NCBI RefSeq assembly: GCF_001949145.1
Contig: NW_019091394.1
Location: 1,384,231-1,413,162 of the forward strand
Origin: Acanthaster planci
Lineage: Eukaryota > Echinodermata > Asteroidea > Valvatida > Acanthasteridae
DNA length: 28,932 bases
Direction of reading: 5' to 3'
Shown here: positions 1-10,979 of the stretch, in pieces
How positions within the stretch are numbered: position 1 is the stretch's first letter
Layout of the letters: each line of letters begins with the position of its first letter
Notes under the pieces: generated by a model
The model's input: only the letters and a program-made list of their open reading frames with translations
What the model was told of the DNA's origin: nothing
Database searches by the model: none
Position numbers and translations under genes: made by a program

Positions 1-839
1 GAAAAAAAATTTTTTTCTGAAACATTCACAGTGCTAAGTGATCATTTTCAGATGGAAGTCGAGGACAGGTTTTTGGTTGATTGTTGGTCAGCAATGAGAA
101 AATGCCGATAAGATCCCAGACAGTGTTATTGTTATGACTAACGGCTGGACAACACAGGAAGGAACTAGCTTCGATTTCAGATAACAAAAGAAAAACTATG
201 CATGACAAGAGTTGTTTCCCCGTCAGTAACACCATCAGAATTGAGTTCCATTGGACGTGTTAAAAAGTTGTCTATAAAGTGAAATGTAAACAAGTCATTT
301 CTTACATTCTATCATTTATGCAGTGGGTTGTTTAATAAATCCTGGGGGGTGAACCAAGAAATTCGAATTAGAAATTTGTGTAGGTGTAGCATGTTGGTGT
401 GTCATATAACTTTGAGTTCTGAGCAGTAATGTTTCCTTGGAAACTTCACATGCTTAGCAGAAAGCAGCAGAAGGCCAGACATGGGCTCCATACCACTCAC
501 AGCATTTTGGTTGGCAACCAAAAGCTAAGCTGATCTTTTCCCGGCTTAGTGAAATTTGTGTACCCGGCAACTCCATGAAATCAGCCCTCACACAAGACTT
601 CAGTATACACGGCACAGTGACATATCTGTGGAAACCGCTAAGGCATTGGAGGTCATTGGCTTGCACTTTGGAATGAACTAGCTGAAACAACACCAGAGCT
701 GTCCTGTCTGGAGATTGCTTCTAAGTTGGTTTGCTAGTCACTGTAGTAAAAACTGAAAAAGAAAAACCTTTCCAAAGTCCACATCCTTGCTTAGTTATTC
801 AGGATGTCCTCACGACTTTTTTCCCCTCTCTCCAAACAG
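1..839 (+). other. Probable intron of the GPI-protein gene
   Basis: No coding exon is visible on either strand. Open frames here are short and lack splice-site support. The 3' end has a strong acceptor (pyrimidine-rich, CAG at 837-839), so the stretch is most simply the 3' part of an intron. Confidence 0.4.
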
Positions 840-1198
840 AAACCACCGCGGAGGAAACGGACTTCCACTTTGATGCCACCACCCCCTTAGGGGAGGGCGA
901 TGACAGAAGCCATGGAGATGGAGCCAAAACACCCACCGACGGGTCCCCCACCCCCAGCCAATTCCCCTTCCGGCCTACCCGGGGGAAAGCCAGCACCCAC
1001 AGGCCCCCCGTCCGAGCCACCACGGCCAGGCCCAGCTTGGAGGAAGAAGAGAGAGGGGAGGTCCCCGAAAGCACCACCCCAGGGAAGAAAGACGAGGGCG
1101 GCAAGCAGACGGGCAGTGGAGCACCCGGTGCTCCCAGGATCTCTGCCCTCCTTGTGTCTCTCTGTTTGCTTGTGTCATGTATGTGGCATAGGCATTAA
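840..1198 (+). CDS. Last coding exon of a probable GPI-anchored, Ser/Thr/Pro-rich surface protein
   Basis: A long pyrimidine tract followed by CAG ends at 839, so the exon starts at 840 in phase 1 (the first codon is split) and runs to TAA at 1196-1198. The same frame stays open back to 731, but that part is best read as intron. The encoded tail is about 119 residues. It is a low-complexity stalk rich in Thr, Pro, Gly and Glu (TTAEETD, RATTARPS, PESTTPGKK) with many possible O-glycosylation sites, then a small-residue stretch (TGSGAPGAP) and a short C-terminal hydrophobic run (ISALLVSLCLLVSCMW) ending HRH. Small residues followed by a short hydrophobic C-terminus fit a GPI-attachment signal. 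The hydrophobic run is short for a transmembrane anchor, though that is not excluded. The upstream exons lie outside the window, so the family cannot be named. The exon is GC-rich compared with its AT-rich flanks. Confidence 0.6.
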
Positions 1199-3265
1199 GC
1201 CACCTTCCTTTTTTTCCGTTTCAAAGTTCACTAACTCATTTTTATAAATGCCAATGTTTATAATACTTGAAGGGACACAGAAAGATTTTGATTTGGGCAC
1301 AGCTGTCATGCGTTGCCATTTTGGTAGACTTCAGAAAAGTGACCCACTGCAAGCGAGAGAACTAAAGTTGGACGTCTGATTCACTGGAAATCTTGAACAA
1401 GGATTGATGAACGGAGCAACACTTTTGTCTCGTCTGTTCCAGCCCTCTGGGGCCCAACCTTGTTGTCAGTGGAGTTTGTCTTCACTTACCCCCGCCCCTG
1501 CGACCTGTGGCAAAAGAGCAGTGTCCAGGAAAAAAAACCCAAACAAGACAAACGTTGGGGTCCATGCCCAATGCCGTTTGGGAAAGGAAGGGTGAGAAAA
1601 TCAGGGAAAGGTTTGGAAATAGTGGGAGCACTTTAGGTGGTTGATTTCTCCAGAAAACTGCACATCTCTCAAAACCAAAATTCTCCCGCAGTCATTTAAA
1701 TGCATAGTTCAATTGGTTCCGTCATGGTTTCAAACATGTAAGCACACGTATTAGTTTGTCAACTGTGGCATTTTGTAAAAGTGGCATGTAGATTTCAAAG
1801 TGCAGACTTTCTATGCATGTATATATTTTTGTCTTTATACTATAAGTATACTGTTTGCTTTAAAAAAAAAAGTATTTTTATGGCAGAACAGAACTGTTAT
1901 AATAATGATAATAACAATTATAATAAAGTTTCTATTTTTGTTAAAAGTCTTTGTATATTGATCTTCTGCCAGGCAGAGAGGTAATTTGGAAATCAGTGTA
2001 TCTTGATGTAGAATGGCTGTATTTGCTTTTTAGTGGTTCAAGTATGCTAAGGTACTCCGTTGGTCAGTAGATGTATGCGCTATCCGTTCTGTGCAGTCCA
2101 TAGAGGGCAGTCTTTCCTTTGAAGGAGCCATTATCATTCACTGGTTGGTGTGTCCTGTTGACCAGATTTAAAGAACAGCATTTAATTTAATGCAAGGATA
2201 CATACTGGTTTATCCTGCTAAATCATTTTGCAGCACACGGTTTCTGTAATTGTTAGTGAATAGCACACTTCATTCATATATATATATATATAACAGTAAA
2301 TGGAGCGATTCGCCAACTACACAGACTTTAACCTCACCCTATGAAAGATCATGCATCCACAGGCATTAAAGTATTCTCAAGCCTGATTGGACAAACACAG
2401 ACATGGACCATTCCATCTACCAAAAAGAGGGTAGTTATTATACAATGGGAAGCGTTGGAGAATAGTTGCAAACATAATGCCTATGTGTATATAATGTATT
2501 TGTTAAAATGCATTTTACTGTATTGTAAGTACATGTATAACCTACGTAATATTGTTGCTATTTTTTTTTATTAACACAACATATTAACGCACAGACTTCC
2601 CTGCTCCTGCTTTTAATTTACTGGTTGCTTTTGCTTCATCCCCTGTGTCTAACACGATGCCATGCACCAGGTGTGGAATATCATCAAGAATACTGCGATG
2701 CTAGTTCTGTTCCTGAAAAACAATAAACAGCAGCCTTTTGAAAATAGATTTTTTTTATTTTTAGTAGTTTTTATATTATTTATTGTACAGAATTCCCATT
2801 TTAACACCCCCCTCCCCGTTGGTCAACCTGTTTCTGTTTAATCTACAATGCATTACATGACATTACAAATTGAAAATGTCTGTGACGATAAAAGAAATAA
2901 TTCATAATATATGGCTGTTCAATTGTTGTTATAGGTAATAGGTAGAAAACAAATTTAGTACTTGGAGTTTGTTTTATGCACTATTAAAGTTCCATACATA
3001 TGTTGTGGTAATGGTTTTAGATGATTCATATCCAAATCAAAACTTTTTGAAAATGCACATGCCACAGTTGTGCACTTTTTTTCAATAAATAGTACAGGGC
3101 ACAAGTTCCAATTTTACATACCTTTGTAGCTACAGTGCTGGAGCAGATATGGAGAGTTCTGAGTGTGTGTGATTTTTTCTCTCTGTGGTATTGGCATCAT
3201 TCAAGAGAAGTAAATTAGACATGCAGATGATACAAAAGGAAACGTGCATGTATTGGAGATGAGAA
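1199..3265 (+). other. Long AT-rich 3' UTR / intergenic DNA
   Basis: No credible coding exon. AATAAA signals occur at 1922-1927, 2722-2727 and 3084-3089, so several alternative 3' ends are possible for the upstream gene. Two matches to the Pumilio element TGTANATA occur at 1818-1825 and 2486-2493. A short TA dinucleotide tract lies near 2275-2292. UTR extent cannot be fixed without transcripts. Confidence 0.4.
1922..1927 (+). terminator. Candidate polyadenylation signal AATAAA
   Basis: First canonical AATAAA downstream of the stop codon at 1198, within an AU-rich stretch and about 720 bases into the 3' region. Further AATAAA hexamers at 2722, 3084, 3834, 4601, 4946 and 5811 are alternatives. 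Confidence 0.35.
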
Positions 3266-3557
3266 GCTAGTTTAGCAGCTCACCCTGGTGTCACTTTTTT
3301 ACGTGGCTCACTTGTAGTCTCATGGAAGAGATCCTGGGTTTGTCCCTAGGCAAGACACTTTACTGCAGTGACATATCTTTCTAACTGTAGTCCACTAAGG
3401 GATTGCCCAGGCAGTGGGGATTGGACGAACACTTCACTTCCTTCACTTAGACTCTAGTTTGAGCTCTGAAGGATGCTATTCTGAGGAATTGTCATTCTGT
3501 GTCTCATGTTTGTGTAAACTCGTGTTCCACTGCTGCTAAAAAATAAAAAAAAAAATC
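3266..3557 (+). mobile_element. tRNA-derived SINE with A-rich tail and 7-bp target-site duplication
   Basis: A box A-like segment (GTGGCTCACTTGTAGTCTCA, from 3303) and a box B-like segment (GGGTTTGTCCC, from about 3336) are spaced as in a tRNA gene. They are followed by CAAGACACTTTACTGC, a motif I associate with invertebrate SINE bodies. The element ends in an A-rich tail at about 3536-3555. ATGAGAA occurs just before (3259-3265) and just after (3558-3564), consistent with a short target-site duplication. Box B is decayed, so this is probably an old copy. Confidence 0.55.
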
Positions 3558-3565
3558 ATGAGAAA

Positions 3566-5875
3566 GTGTTTAATGATTTACGTGTATCTGACACAAACTG
3601 TTAATGCCAAATACAGAGCGGCACAATTTTATTATGCAGGCATTTCTGTGTGTTTTGTCTCTGACGGTGTTTCTTGTTTCAATCATAAAATGATGTCTGT
3701 GGGACAGTTGCTCTAGTTGGAAGTGCCAGAAATTACACATTACAGGCGTTTTGAAAGAAATTCAGAGTTATCAGATACCTTTGTTTCTCGTGGTAGTTGT
3801 ATTTCAGAAGTTAAAATCGTTGTCTTTCAGTTTAATAAATCGGTGTCGTAGTAAATCAGCCTGAGTAAAACAACATCCATTGCCCACAGAAGATGACCAT
3901 ATCATTTGTTAATTTAAGTTTAGGAGATTTCTTTGTTGGATACAGCACAGCCTGATGTGAAACGATCTAATGCCATCAGCTTCTTTCGGGGGGGGGGCAA
4001 GAGTAGGACTGGTATTCGTTTGGTGCTCCAAATCTAACCGTACTGTGTGGACATATCAGTGTTATCCTGTTAACTATTTCAGCAGACAGTTATGCGTGCT
4101 CCTTTGTCAAATGTACTTCTATAACTTCTGTTGTTGATTTGAGCCATTAATTTGGTGTAGTTCACAATGAGGCAATCATTTGCAAGTTATAAGTAACAGT
4201 GTTGGGCAGAAAACTCAGTGCCGGCCCAAATCACTGTACGTAACGGTACTGTCTTTGTGTCCATTTTTATCATGTGCATGGCACACAGCAGTTTACCTGA
4301 AACTCTGTGACAAGGTGTTTATGGTTCTTTTTGTTTTAGTTCATTGTTGTACATTTAGATCAATAGAACATACAATTGCCGTAGAGCTTACTATGGGTCT
4401 AGTTTGCTTACAGCAAATGAAACAGTTTGCTTAGCAAAAGTAGGTTATCAGCCAAAATGTCATGGACAGATTAGTATATTTATCATGACTGGTTCCCGCC
4501 AGATTTTTGCTGAGCAGTTCTGTGAAATTGCAATGGAATATGCCAGCCAGCTTTCCCCACAGAAGCCCCTGGTGTCTCTGCCTTGGGATTCAAATGCAGC
4601 AATAAAGGGCATTATCCACTTGTCGTGGCTGTGGCTTAAAATCACACAGCTCTATGGAAACTGACTGTAGCCACTACCATGATGCTCATGCGTATATAAT
4701 TTCAAGCTGCAGTCAAGTAATTCAGATACGGCTTTAAGTCCTGTTGGGGGATCTGGTCCTTTTCGTTAGGCTTGTAATGTTGACTTGACCTCTGGGGACC
4801 AGACCAGGATGTGGGGTTAAAAGGTAGAAGAGGTAGATCACAGTTCTCTGCATTAATATGAGGAACTAGTGCCTGTTCTTGTTTTAAGTGTTTGCCTCCA
4901 AGTACTTTCTAATGTGTGTGCACATACCCGCTCGGTACATCACTGAATAAAAATGTACATTTGTATTTAAAAGAATTGTTAACCAGAGTTCAGAATTTCT
5001 CATTTCTTACGTATTTGGCCCACATCTGACCCAGCAGTGGTTGGTTTGTGGAACTGATACAGAAAGCTAGAAAGGCACTGTTGGCCTACTTCTTTTTATT
5101 GAATCAGTGAATCTCTCAAGTCAGATCCTGACAGTACAGTGTGCTCGTTGTGGCCGTGCATTATACATACGCATTTTGATAAAGAAGTCAAAGAAGGTCA
5201 AGGCAGACATGCAGTCAAACATCCTTGCACCATAAAATTAACCTGATTGGAATCTACCCTGCCGGGCCCTGCAAGCACAGGACATGCATCATAGACAGTA
5301 CTGTTAGAAACCGAGTCCTCTGCTAGAGTCACACGTCAAGTATCGTGTCTACAATAGCTTCATTTATCATCTCCGCGCTTACTACTGCGGTGGTGTCATA
5401 TAAGCATTCAGCGAAACAGTCACCCATTTTCCTGAAAAAATCTACCCACATTTTTGTTGCCTTTGTCGGGAAAGGCTAGTGAGATGTTTGGCTTTTTGAT
5501 GGATGAGGGCTTGGTGGTTGTCACAATTTGTAAACGGCCTGCACCCTGTGAAATTATTCCATTCAACAACTCTTAGAATTAGGCTTTATTCCCTTTTGTC
5601 TCGTTGTGCGGTCAGTGAACTTTAAATGGAACGAAGGTCAAAAGTGAAGGTTTTTTTTTCAATTCTTTCATTTTTGATGCGTCAAACAAATGTCCCTTTT
5701 ATATATGGACATAATATAACATTATAACATGTGGAGGCGCAATTTAACATGTATGTCTGTGCTGGTCCTGGTCCCAATAATTGAGTGTAGAATGTCCATC
5801 CATAGCCATGAATAAAACTATAATTGTTATTGGAATGTGATTTTTAATTTGTTTGAAAATTAGGTTTGTAGTGCT
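3566..5875. other. Gene-free AT-rich DNA
   Basis: No supported exon on either strand. It holds scattered AATAAA signals (3834, 4601, 4946, 5811) and a 10-base G run near 3988-3997. It may be partly 3' UTR of the upstream plus-strand gene. The short open frames around 4180-4664 show no recognisable domain. Confidence 0.4.
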
Positions 5876-5959
5876 TTGTCTTTTGTGTGTCTAATAAACT
5901 GCCAGAAAATCACCGTAGAATATAGGGCGCCCTCGGATTATAGAGTTTCCTCAGAAGCT

Positions 5960-6755
5960 GATCAGATTGCTACGATGATGTTCGCAAAATGCATAACAAA
6001 GTGGATAGTGGCGCTTGTGGTTCGCTGCCGACATCAATTCTGCCGTAGACGCAACGGAGAGAGGGCGGTATATACTGGATGTTGCTATGGAGAGTGACGC
6101 ACCTGACCAAGAAGGTTTTCCGACCAAGTCCGCTTTAACAGGGATGTCGTCGAGGTGGTTCCAGTCAATGATTTGTTTATTGAAGAACGAGTTTTTAAGT
6201 TGGTCTGTGTTACACCTGGGTACTTCAAAGCACTTAAGAGTTTGCGGCAATGGAGCTTACTGCGTGTTTGATGAGTGAAAACTTCTAGGCTTTCTTGGTG
6301 TAATTGTTCTCCCTGTTTTCGGGAGTGTTAAGTAGAGATCAGAGGGAATCCGTGCCACCAGCCCCGCAACCACCTCGTATAGAAATATCAGGCATAATTT
6401 TGTACGTCTCTCCTGAAGAGCATGTAACTTCAGGGTTTGCAGCATCTTGGTGACTGATCCTGTATGCCGCGAGCTGTAGTCACTAGTGATAATGCGGGCG
6501 GCTCGGTGTTGGAGGCGCTTAAGGCAATTGATGTTTACTGCCGTTTAAGGGACAGACAGTTGTCCCATATTCAAGGGCTAATTGCACATGATCGCACCAA
6601 GGCTGACCGTTTGCAATTTTGAGTTTTTGAGATTCCTCTTTGGAAATCCTAGCGTGGCATCGGCTCTCTTGGTGATGCTATCCGTGGCCAAAGTGGTTGA
6701 GACACGTGTCAATAGCCACACCCTTCCCAGGCTGCACATACCACGACCTATGAGA
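5960..6755 (-). pseudogene. Non-LTR retrotransposon (L2/CR1-like) reverse transcriptase, C-terminal part, degenerate
   Basis: Minus-strand conceptual translation gives, in order, SITKRADATLGF..KRNLK (about 6610-6690), LEYGTT (about 6565), LQHRAARIITSDYSS (about 6460-6510), LQTLKLHALQERRTKLCL (about 6390-6445) and LKNSFFNKQIIDWNHL (about 6155-6205). These match the conserved thumb and C-terminal tail of L2/CR1-group reverse transcriptases, including the NSFFxRxIxDWNxL signature. Frameshifts near 6625, 6545 and 6270 and internal stops break the reading frame. The family match is from recognition of these motifs and the clade is tentative. The missing upstream part lies at 9090-9475. Confidence 0.8.
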
Positions 6756-7316
6756 CACAACATTGACCGGAGATATGAGGGAGGGAGGTCCGGTCGATGC
6801 TTTAAGATTTGTTACAACCACGTACCTCTATTTTGCACTGCGGTACACCCCTCAACTACAACGAAGGCCATTTTATGATCTTGTCGGAAAAATCTGTCCT
6901 CCGAGGACGCCTTGTATATGCGGTGTTACTATTTTGGGGGCATTTTATTCGGAACAAAAAGCAACTCATTTAAAAGCACGTTCAAACTATGTAAAGGCTA
7001 TATTTTGAAAATGCAGTTACAGTTTGATCCATGGCTCTGAACAGATAACCTCCAATTCTAGGTCTTTTATTCATGATGGTGGCAGTAATCAATCCCCCCA
7101 ATAGGGTGCAGTCCACTAATTCAAGTGAGAATTTCTGGCCAGCTGATTAACATTAAAAGTGCCCCCTATCAGTGCCTTTTGAAAAAAAAAGATAATGTTT
7201 TGTCCCCAAAATGGTGAGATTGTGTAAATCGTTGCCAGGATTAACTCCCTGAGTCTTTGAGCTTTCATCTGAGAGCAGAATGGCTAAAAACTACGATTGA
7301 AAAATGGTCCTAAGTG

Positions 7317-7480
7317 NNNNNNNNNNNNNNNNNNNNNNNNNNNNNNNNNNNNNNNNNNNNNNNNNNNNNNNNNNNNNNNNNNNNNNNNNNNNNNNNNNNN
7401 NNNNNNNNNNNNNNNNNNNNNNNNNNNNNNNNNNNNNNNNNNNNNNNNNNNNNNNNNNNNNNNNNNNNNNNNNNNNNNNN
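7317..7480. other. Assembly gap (164 N)
   Basis: A run of N bases. Open frames spanning it have no coding evidence. Confidence 0.99.
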
Positions 7481-9018
7481 ACTTTTCATTGGGTGATTTT
7501 GTTTTGTGGGAATAATTAAAAATGTAATTGGTTAATCCGACAAAAAAAATTAAAAGAAATTGAAAGAATAGGGACCAGACAATAATTTCACGTGTGTGTC
7601 AGAAATCTCAGGGATGTTGGTATTCGTGTTTTTCGGCCCCTGAACAGTGCTAATTTTACACTGTTTTCGTTTGGGCCTGAAATAGTGGATTGTACCCCTA
7701 TAGGCCTATCCTGGTCATGAGCAGAAATCCGAATGACTAGTCGTGGGTTTGTTCAGTGAACTGAGTTTGCTTTGTTTTAAGTTTTAATGCCACCTCAAAG
7801 ACGGTGTCCATCATGCCGTTTCCATGCACAGCAACTAGGGAAATATGGAATGGTCTGTACTTGTATCTTATTCTTGAAACTTTTTCGAAATGAAAGGTAC
7901 ATTTCGGCAGTATTCTGTTAATTAAAGAGTTCGAAACGGGACATATTTGACTAAGTAACGGTGAGTCTTTGCCGCGCCATTTTTATAACTCGAATTCCGA
8001 TATTAAACTTATGGCCAATGAGACACGGATTGCTTAACTAAAATGACATTAAGTTTTAGTCACAGGTCAAAATTGAATGTAACGTGGGTTACGGGGGGGG
8101 GATGAACGGGCTACATGTTTTTGCCTTTGCGGCGAGAATGGGGTCTAACCAAAAAGCTTTACTGATTTCACATCCGTTGCATTCTAGATGTCATTTTTTG
8201 TTGTTGAAATTCCAGCACCTGGGATTGTTCGTTTCTTTTGAGTTTATTTCATGATTTTCCTGCTTGTATTTTTTCGGGCAGACCTGTCCGGTCAGTGATG
8301 GATCAACCATTCACAAGAAAGGGCAACAGTTGTAATGCAATTGTTGCAACGTTGGGGCGATCCAAGAAGATATGGGACGTATTTTGGGCTGAGAATTCTC
8401 TTCAAACATGTCAGATTATTCTGCAGTTGAAAGCAAACGAAATTGTTATTTTAACAGATGAAAACGTATTTGCATCGACAAAATAGCATCGGCAAGTGCT
8501 GCCCGACTGTGCCTGCCCTGAATCTGTTACTGTTGAATCATCAATAACATTCACCCTACACCTCACAGCTTTTATACTGAGATCACTTAGAAGAAATGGA
8601 CCCAATACAGTTGGGATCGGTTTCACGGTCGAAAATTTTGGAAATGGAAATTGTAAATGGAACTAAATCAGCATTAATCCTTCCGCTGACTGTATTCATA
8701 CTTAGAAAATTGCCTTGTGGGTTCTGTGCCCAGGGAATGAGGNNNTCGGGTTCCCGGCCCACCGCACTTCCTCCCTGCCCATCCATTTAACCCAAAAAGG
8801 GTTTGAGCGACCATGCAAGGGAGGAACGAGACAGGCCCCTAAGCCCTGGCCGCCGAGTCGGCCATACGTCTCGAACCTGTACTAAGGTGCTCACCTGGAC
8901 TTCGCGGACAGTCCCAGCAGAAGAGCTTATCCAGTAGGCTAAGGTACTGTTGGTATTTGTCGGGGTGAATTAGAGTCTCTTATAGCTACTGACTGACAGC
9001 AAGAGTTGGGAAAATAAA

Positions 9019-9090
9019 AAAGCCACCTCTGGGATTCGAACCCACCGTCTAACGATCCGATAACCGCGAGCTTAACCAGTCGGTCATTTC
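9019..9090 (-). mobile_element. tRNA-like SINE head or tRNA pseudogene
   Basis: On the minus strand a box A-like sequence (TGACCGACTGGTTAAGCTCG, 9067-9086) and a perfect box B (GGTTCGAATCC, 9032-9042) are spaced as in tRNA genes. A T run immediately after it (complement of 9014-9020) could terminate Pol III. The T arm pairs at four of five positions, but the acceptor ends do not pair and no clean anticodon stem forms. It is therefore a tRNA-derived repeat or pseudogene and not a working tRNA gene. It abuts the break in the reverse transcriptase at about 9090. Confidence 0.6.
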
Positions 9091-9475
9091 AGATGGATGT
9101 TAGACACATGCTGTAGGATGGTGTTGTTAAGACTGATGTCGTGATTTGTTTCGAGTGCTCAGTATACTACATGTAATGGCGTTGAAGTTCATTCCCCGCT
9201 GAGGAGCCCAGGTTTCCAGATTTTTCCAAGTCTTTCTGTATAGGGTGATGAGGGTGTTGCTGGAGTTGATTTGGTGATACTGGGAGCAACCATCTGCAAA
9301 GAGACGAACTTGGGATGTAACGCTGTCTGGGAGGTCGTTCATCATATGGCACAAGAAGAGTTACGGCCCCAACAACTGTTGCTTGAGGGGATCCGGAGCC
9401 AACGGGTACCTCCTCTGACACAACACCCTCCAGTATGACTTTCATTTTACGCGGTGTAAGGAATCACGTTAACCC
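9090..9475 (-). pseudogene. Non-LTR retrotransposon (L2/CR1-like) reverse transcriptase, palm-domain part, degenerate
   Basis: The minus-strand translation shows VILEGVVSEEVPVGSGSPQ (about 9380-9440; the GxPQG palm motif altered), then after a frameshift NDLPDSVTSQVRLFADG (about 9290-9340). There the FADD catalytic motif reads FADG, so the second aspartate is lost. KTWKNLETWA and LSTRNKS follow, then LNNTILQHVSNI up to about 9091. It directly precedes, in protein order, the C-terminal segment at 5960-6755. The element appears 5' truncated near 9475. It is inactive because of frameshifts, stops and the altered catalytic motif. Confidence 0.8.
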
Positions 9476-10827
9476 ACTGCGTCTTGCTCTTTTTCTTCTT
9501 TTTTTCCTGTAATTTTGGCAAACTTCTTATCACTGATTATTGTTCTAATTATCTGAACTTGTGCTCACTTATTGCATTGTTGGAGCAGCTTTTTGTTTGG
9601 GCCTATATCAATGTCCTTGTGACTGGAAACATGATGTAGCTCGGGCATATAAAAGAAATACGCTTAATTAAATTATCGTTTGCCCGTCGAAATTTGAGGT
9701 GAAATTAACTCCCATAGTAAGTTTGAACAACATGGTTTTCATTGACATAAAAGTAGGGTTAATCGTATCAGGCACACTGCAGTTGCAGAAATCGGTAAAG
9801 TAAGAAAAATGTTTTCCCCGGGAGATTTGGACCAGCAGCTGCTTTTAACCAGTTTCATTCAGAAATACCTATCAGTACTCAACAGGGGGCGCCAGACCGT
9901 AATATCGGAGAAGCGAGCCGTGGTAATAGCAGCAAAACTAATCAAAGTTTACGAAGCAGAACAGGACACAATCAACTTTTCTGATGAACAGAAGGGCGCA
10001 GAAGAAAGGGCTTGTCAGAGGAACAACCTCTTTCTTTATTGCTTGTCTTTTGGCCAATTAGCAGATTACACAAACCCTTGATCTTGTTTGGTAACATTAC
10101 TAGAAGCAGAAAGCTTATTCTACAAAAGCTTGGGTCTACTTTCAAGAGAAAAATTTTATGCATTCAAAAACTACACCTAAGATAACAAGTACAAAAACGT
10201 ATTCGAACAACATAACATCAAAGTTTTAAGCAGTACTTCGAAAGAAAAAACAGCAACCAACAACAACGAACAATGAAAATGAGACAATCAGATTATGTTT
10301 TTTTAATTCGAAGCTCAAAACTTTCAAAGGAGTTTAGTTTAATCTTTTATAATCAGTTAGCTCCTTTAATGAAAACAATTATTGGATATAAAATTGTAAT
10401 TCCAAATATTCTTTTTACTGACTTTTTTTTTCATCACGCACCAGTTTTGTATGACTTAGTTAAATTTTCACGGTAGTATTTCGACAATTGATTATCCAAA
10501 TGCAAATTCAAAAGTTCACATATTTACATATGGGTGTTCTTTTCAGTTCCAAACTGTCACTTCAAGCTGTAGAAATGTTAAAAATTCATCATGGCAACCA
10601 CTTCCCAACATCAGCACTGCAGACCATAAACTCATTAATCGATTGAAACACAACTAAGAAATAAAGGGACATGTGAAGGATCCCCCGATAAAATAATAAA
10701 CTTTATCGAAAATTAATTTTAGGCCTCAAGTTTTTTTAACATTAGCCCCGCGTACCCACATGCAATCAGATTACTCGCCCATAAGTCACCATGGGAACAC
10801 ACTTTGTTTTTTCTTTTTTTTCTATGG
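9476..10827. other. Intergenic DNA including the TRIM A 3' region
   Basis: No recognised gene. A 90-codon plus-strand open frame at 9809-10081 (LLLTSFIQKYLSVL, VVIAAKLIKVYEAEQ) has amphipathic, protein-like composition, but no domain that I recognise and no supporting splice sites. The right part should contain the 3' UTR of TRIM A; possible minus-strand signals are ATTAAA at 10365-10370 and AATAAA at 10035-10040. Confidence 0.35.
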
Positions 10828-10979
10828 CTACAGATCAGAACCATCACTATCCGTGTCATTCTCGTTGTCACTGCCATTGACTCCCTGTGAGTTGCCCTCT
10901 GGCGCATACATCCCTGCAGGGGCCTGTGCTCCATCTCTATGAGGATGTGTGGACGACCCATCCTCTGATGTAGCTACTG
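10828..10979 (-). CDS. TRIM A last coding exon, acidic tail
   Basis: Acceptor TTTCTTTAG before 10979, entering in phase 1. The stop is TAG at 10830-10828. It encodes about 49 residues ending in an Asp/Glu/Asn/Ser-rich tail. The frame stays open upstream to 11160, but that part is intron containing the MITE. Confidence 0.6.

Larger units (their letters stand above)
6765..9090. mobile_element. About 2.3-kb insertion splitting the retrotransposon, with an assembly gap
   Basis: The reverse transcriptase reading stops at about 9090 and resumes at about 6755 with almost no protein missing, so this stretch looks like a later insertion. It contains a 164-base gap (7317-7480), a 3-base gap (8743-8745), a GC-richer block at about 8745-8960 and a tRNA-like sequence at 9019-9090. 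No transposase or other coding region is recognisable. TGACCG lies near each end in inverted orientation (about 6762 and 9081), which may be chance. The gap prevents full characterisation. Confidence 0.5.

Noticed and set aside
731-839. 5' part of the open frame leading into the GPI-anchor exon
   Set aside because: A strong polypyrimidine tract and AG at 838-839 indicate the real exon starts at 840.
7297-7519. Open frames across the N run
   Set aside because: They exist only because N codons contain no stops.
9019-9090. Functional tRNA gene
   Set aside because: Boxes A and B are present, but the acceptor stem does not pair and no proper anticodon arm can be drawn.
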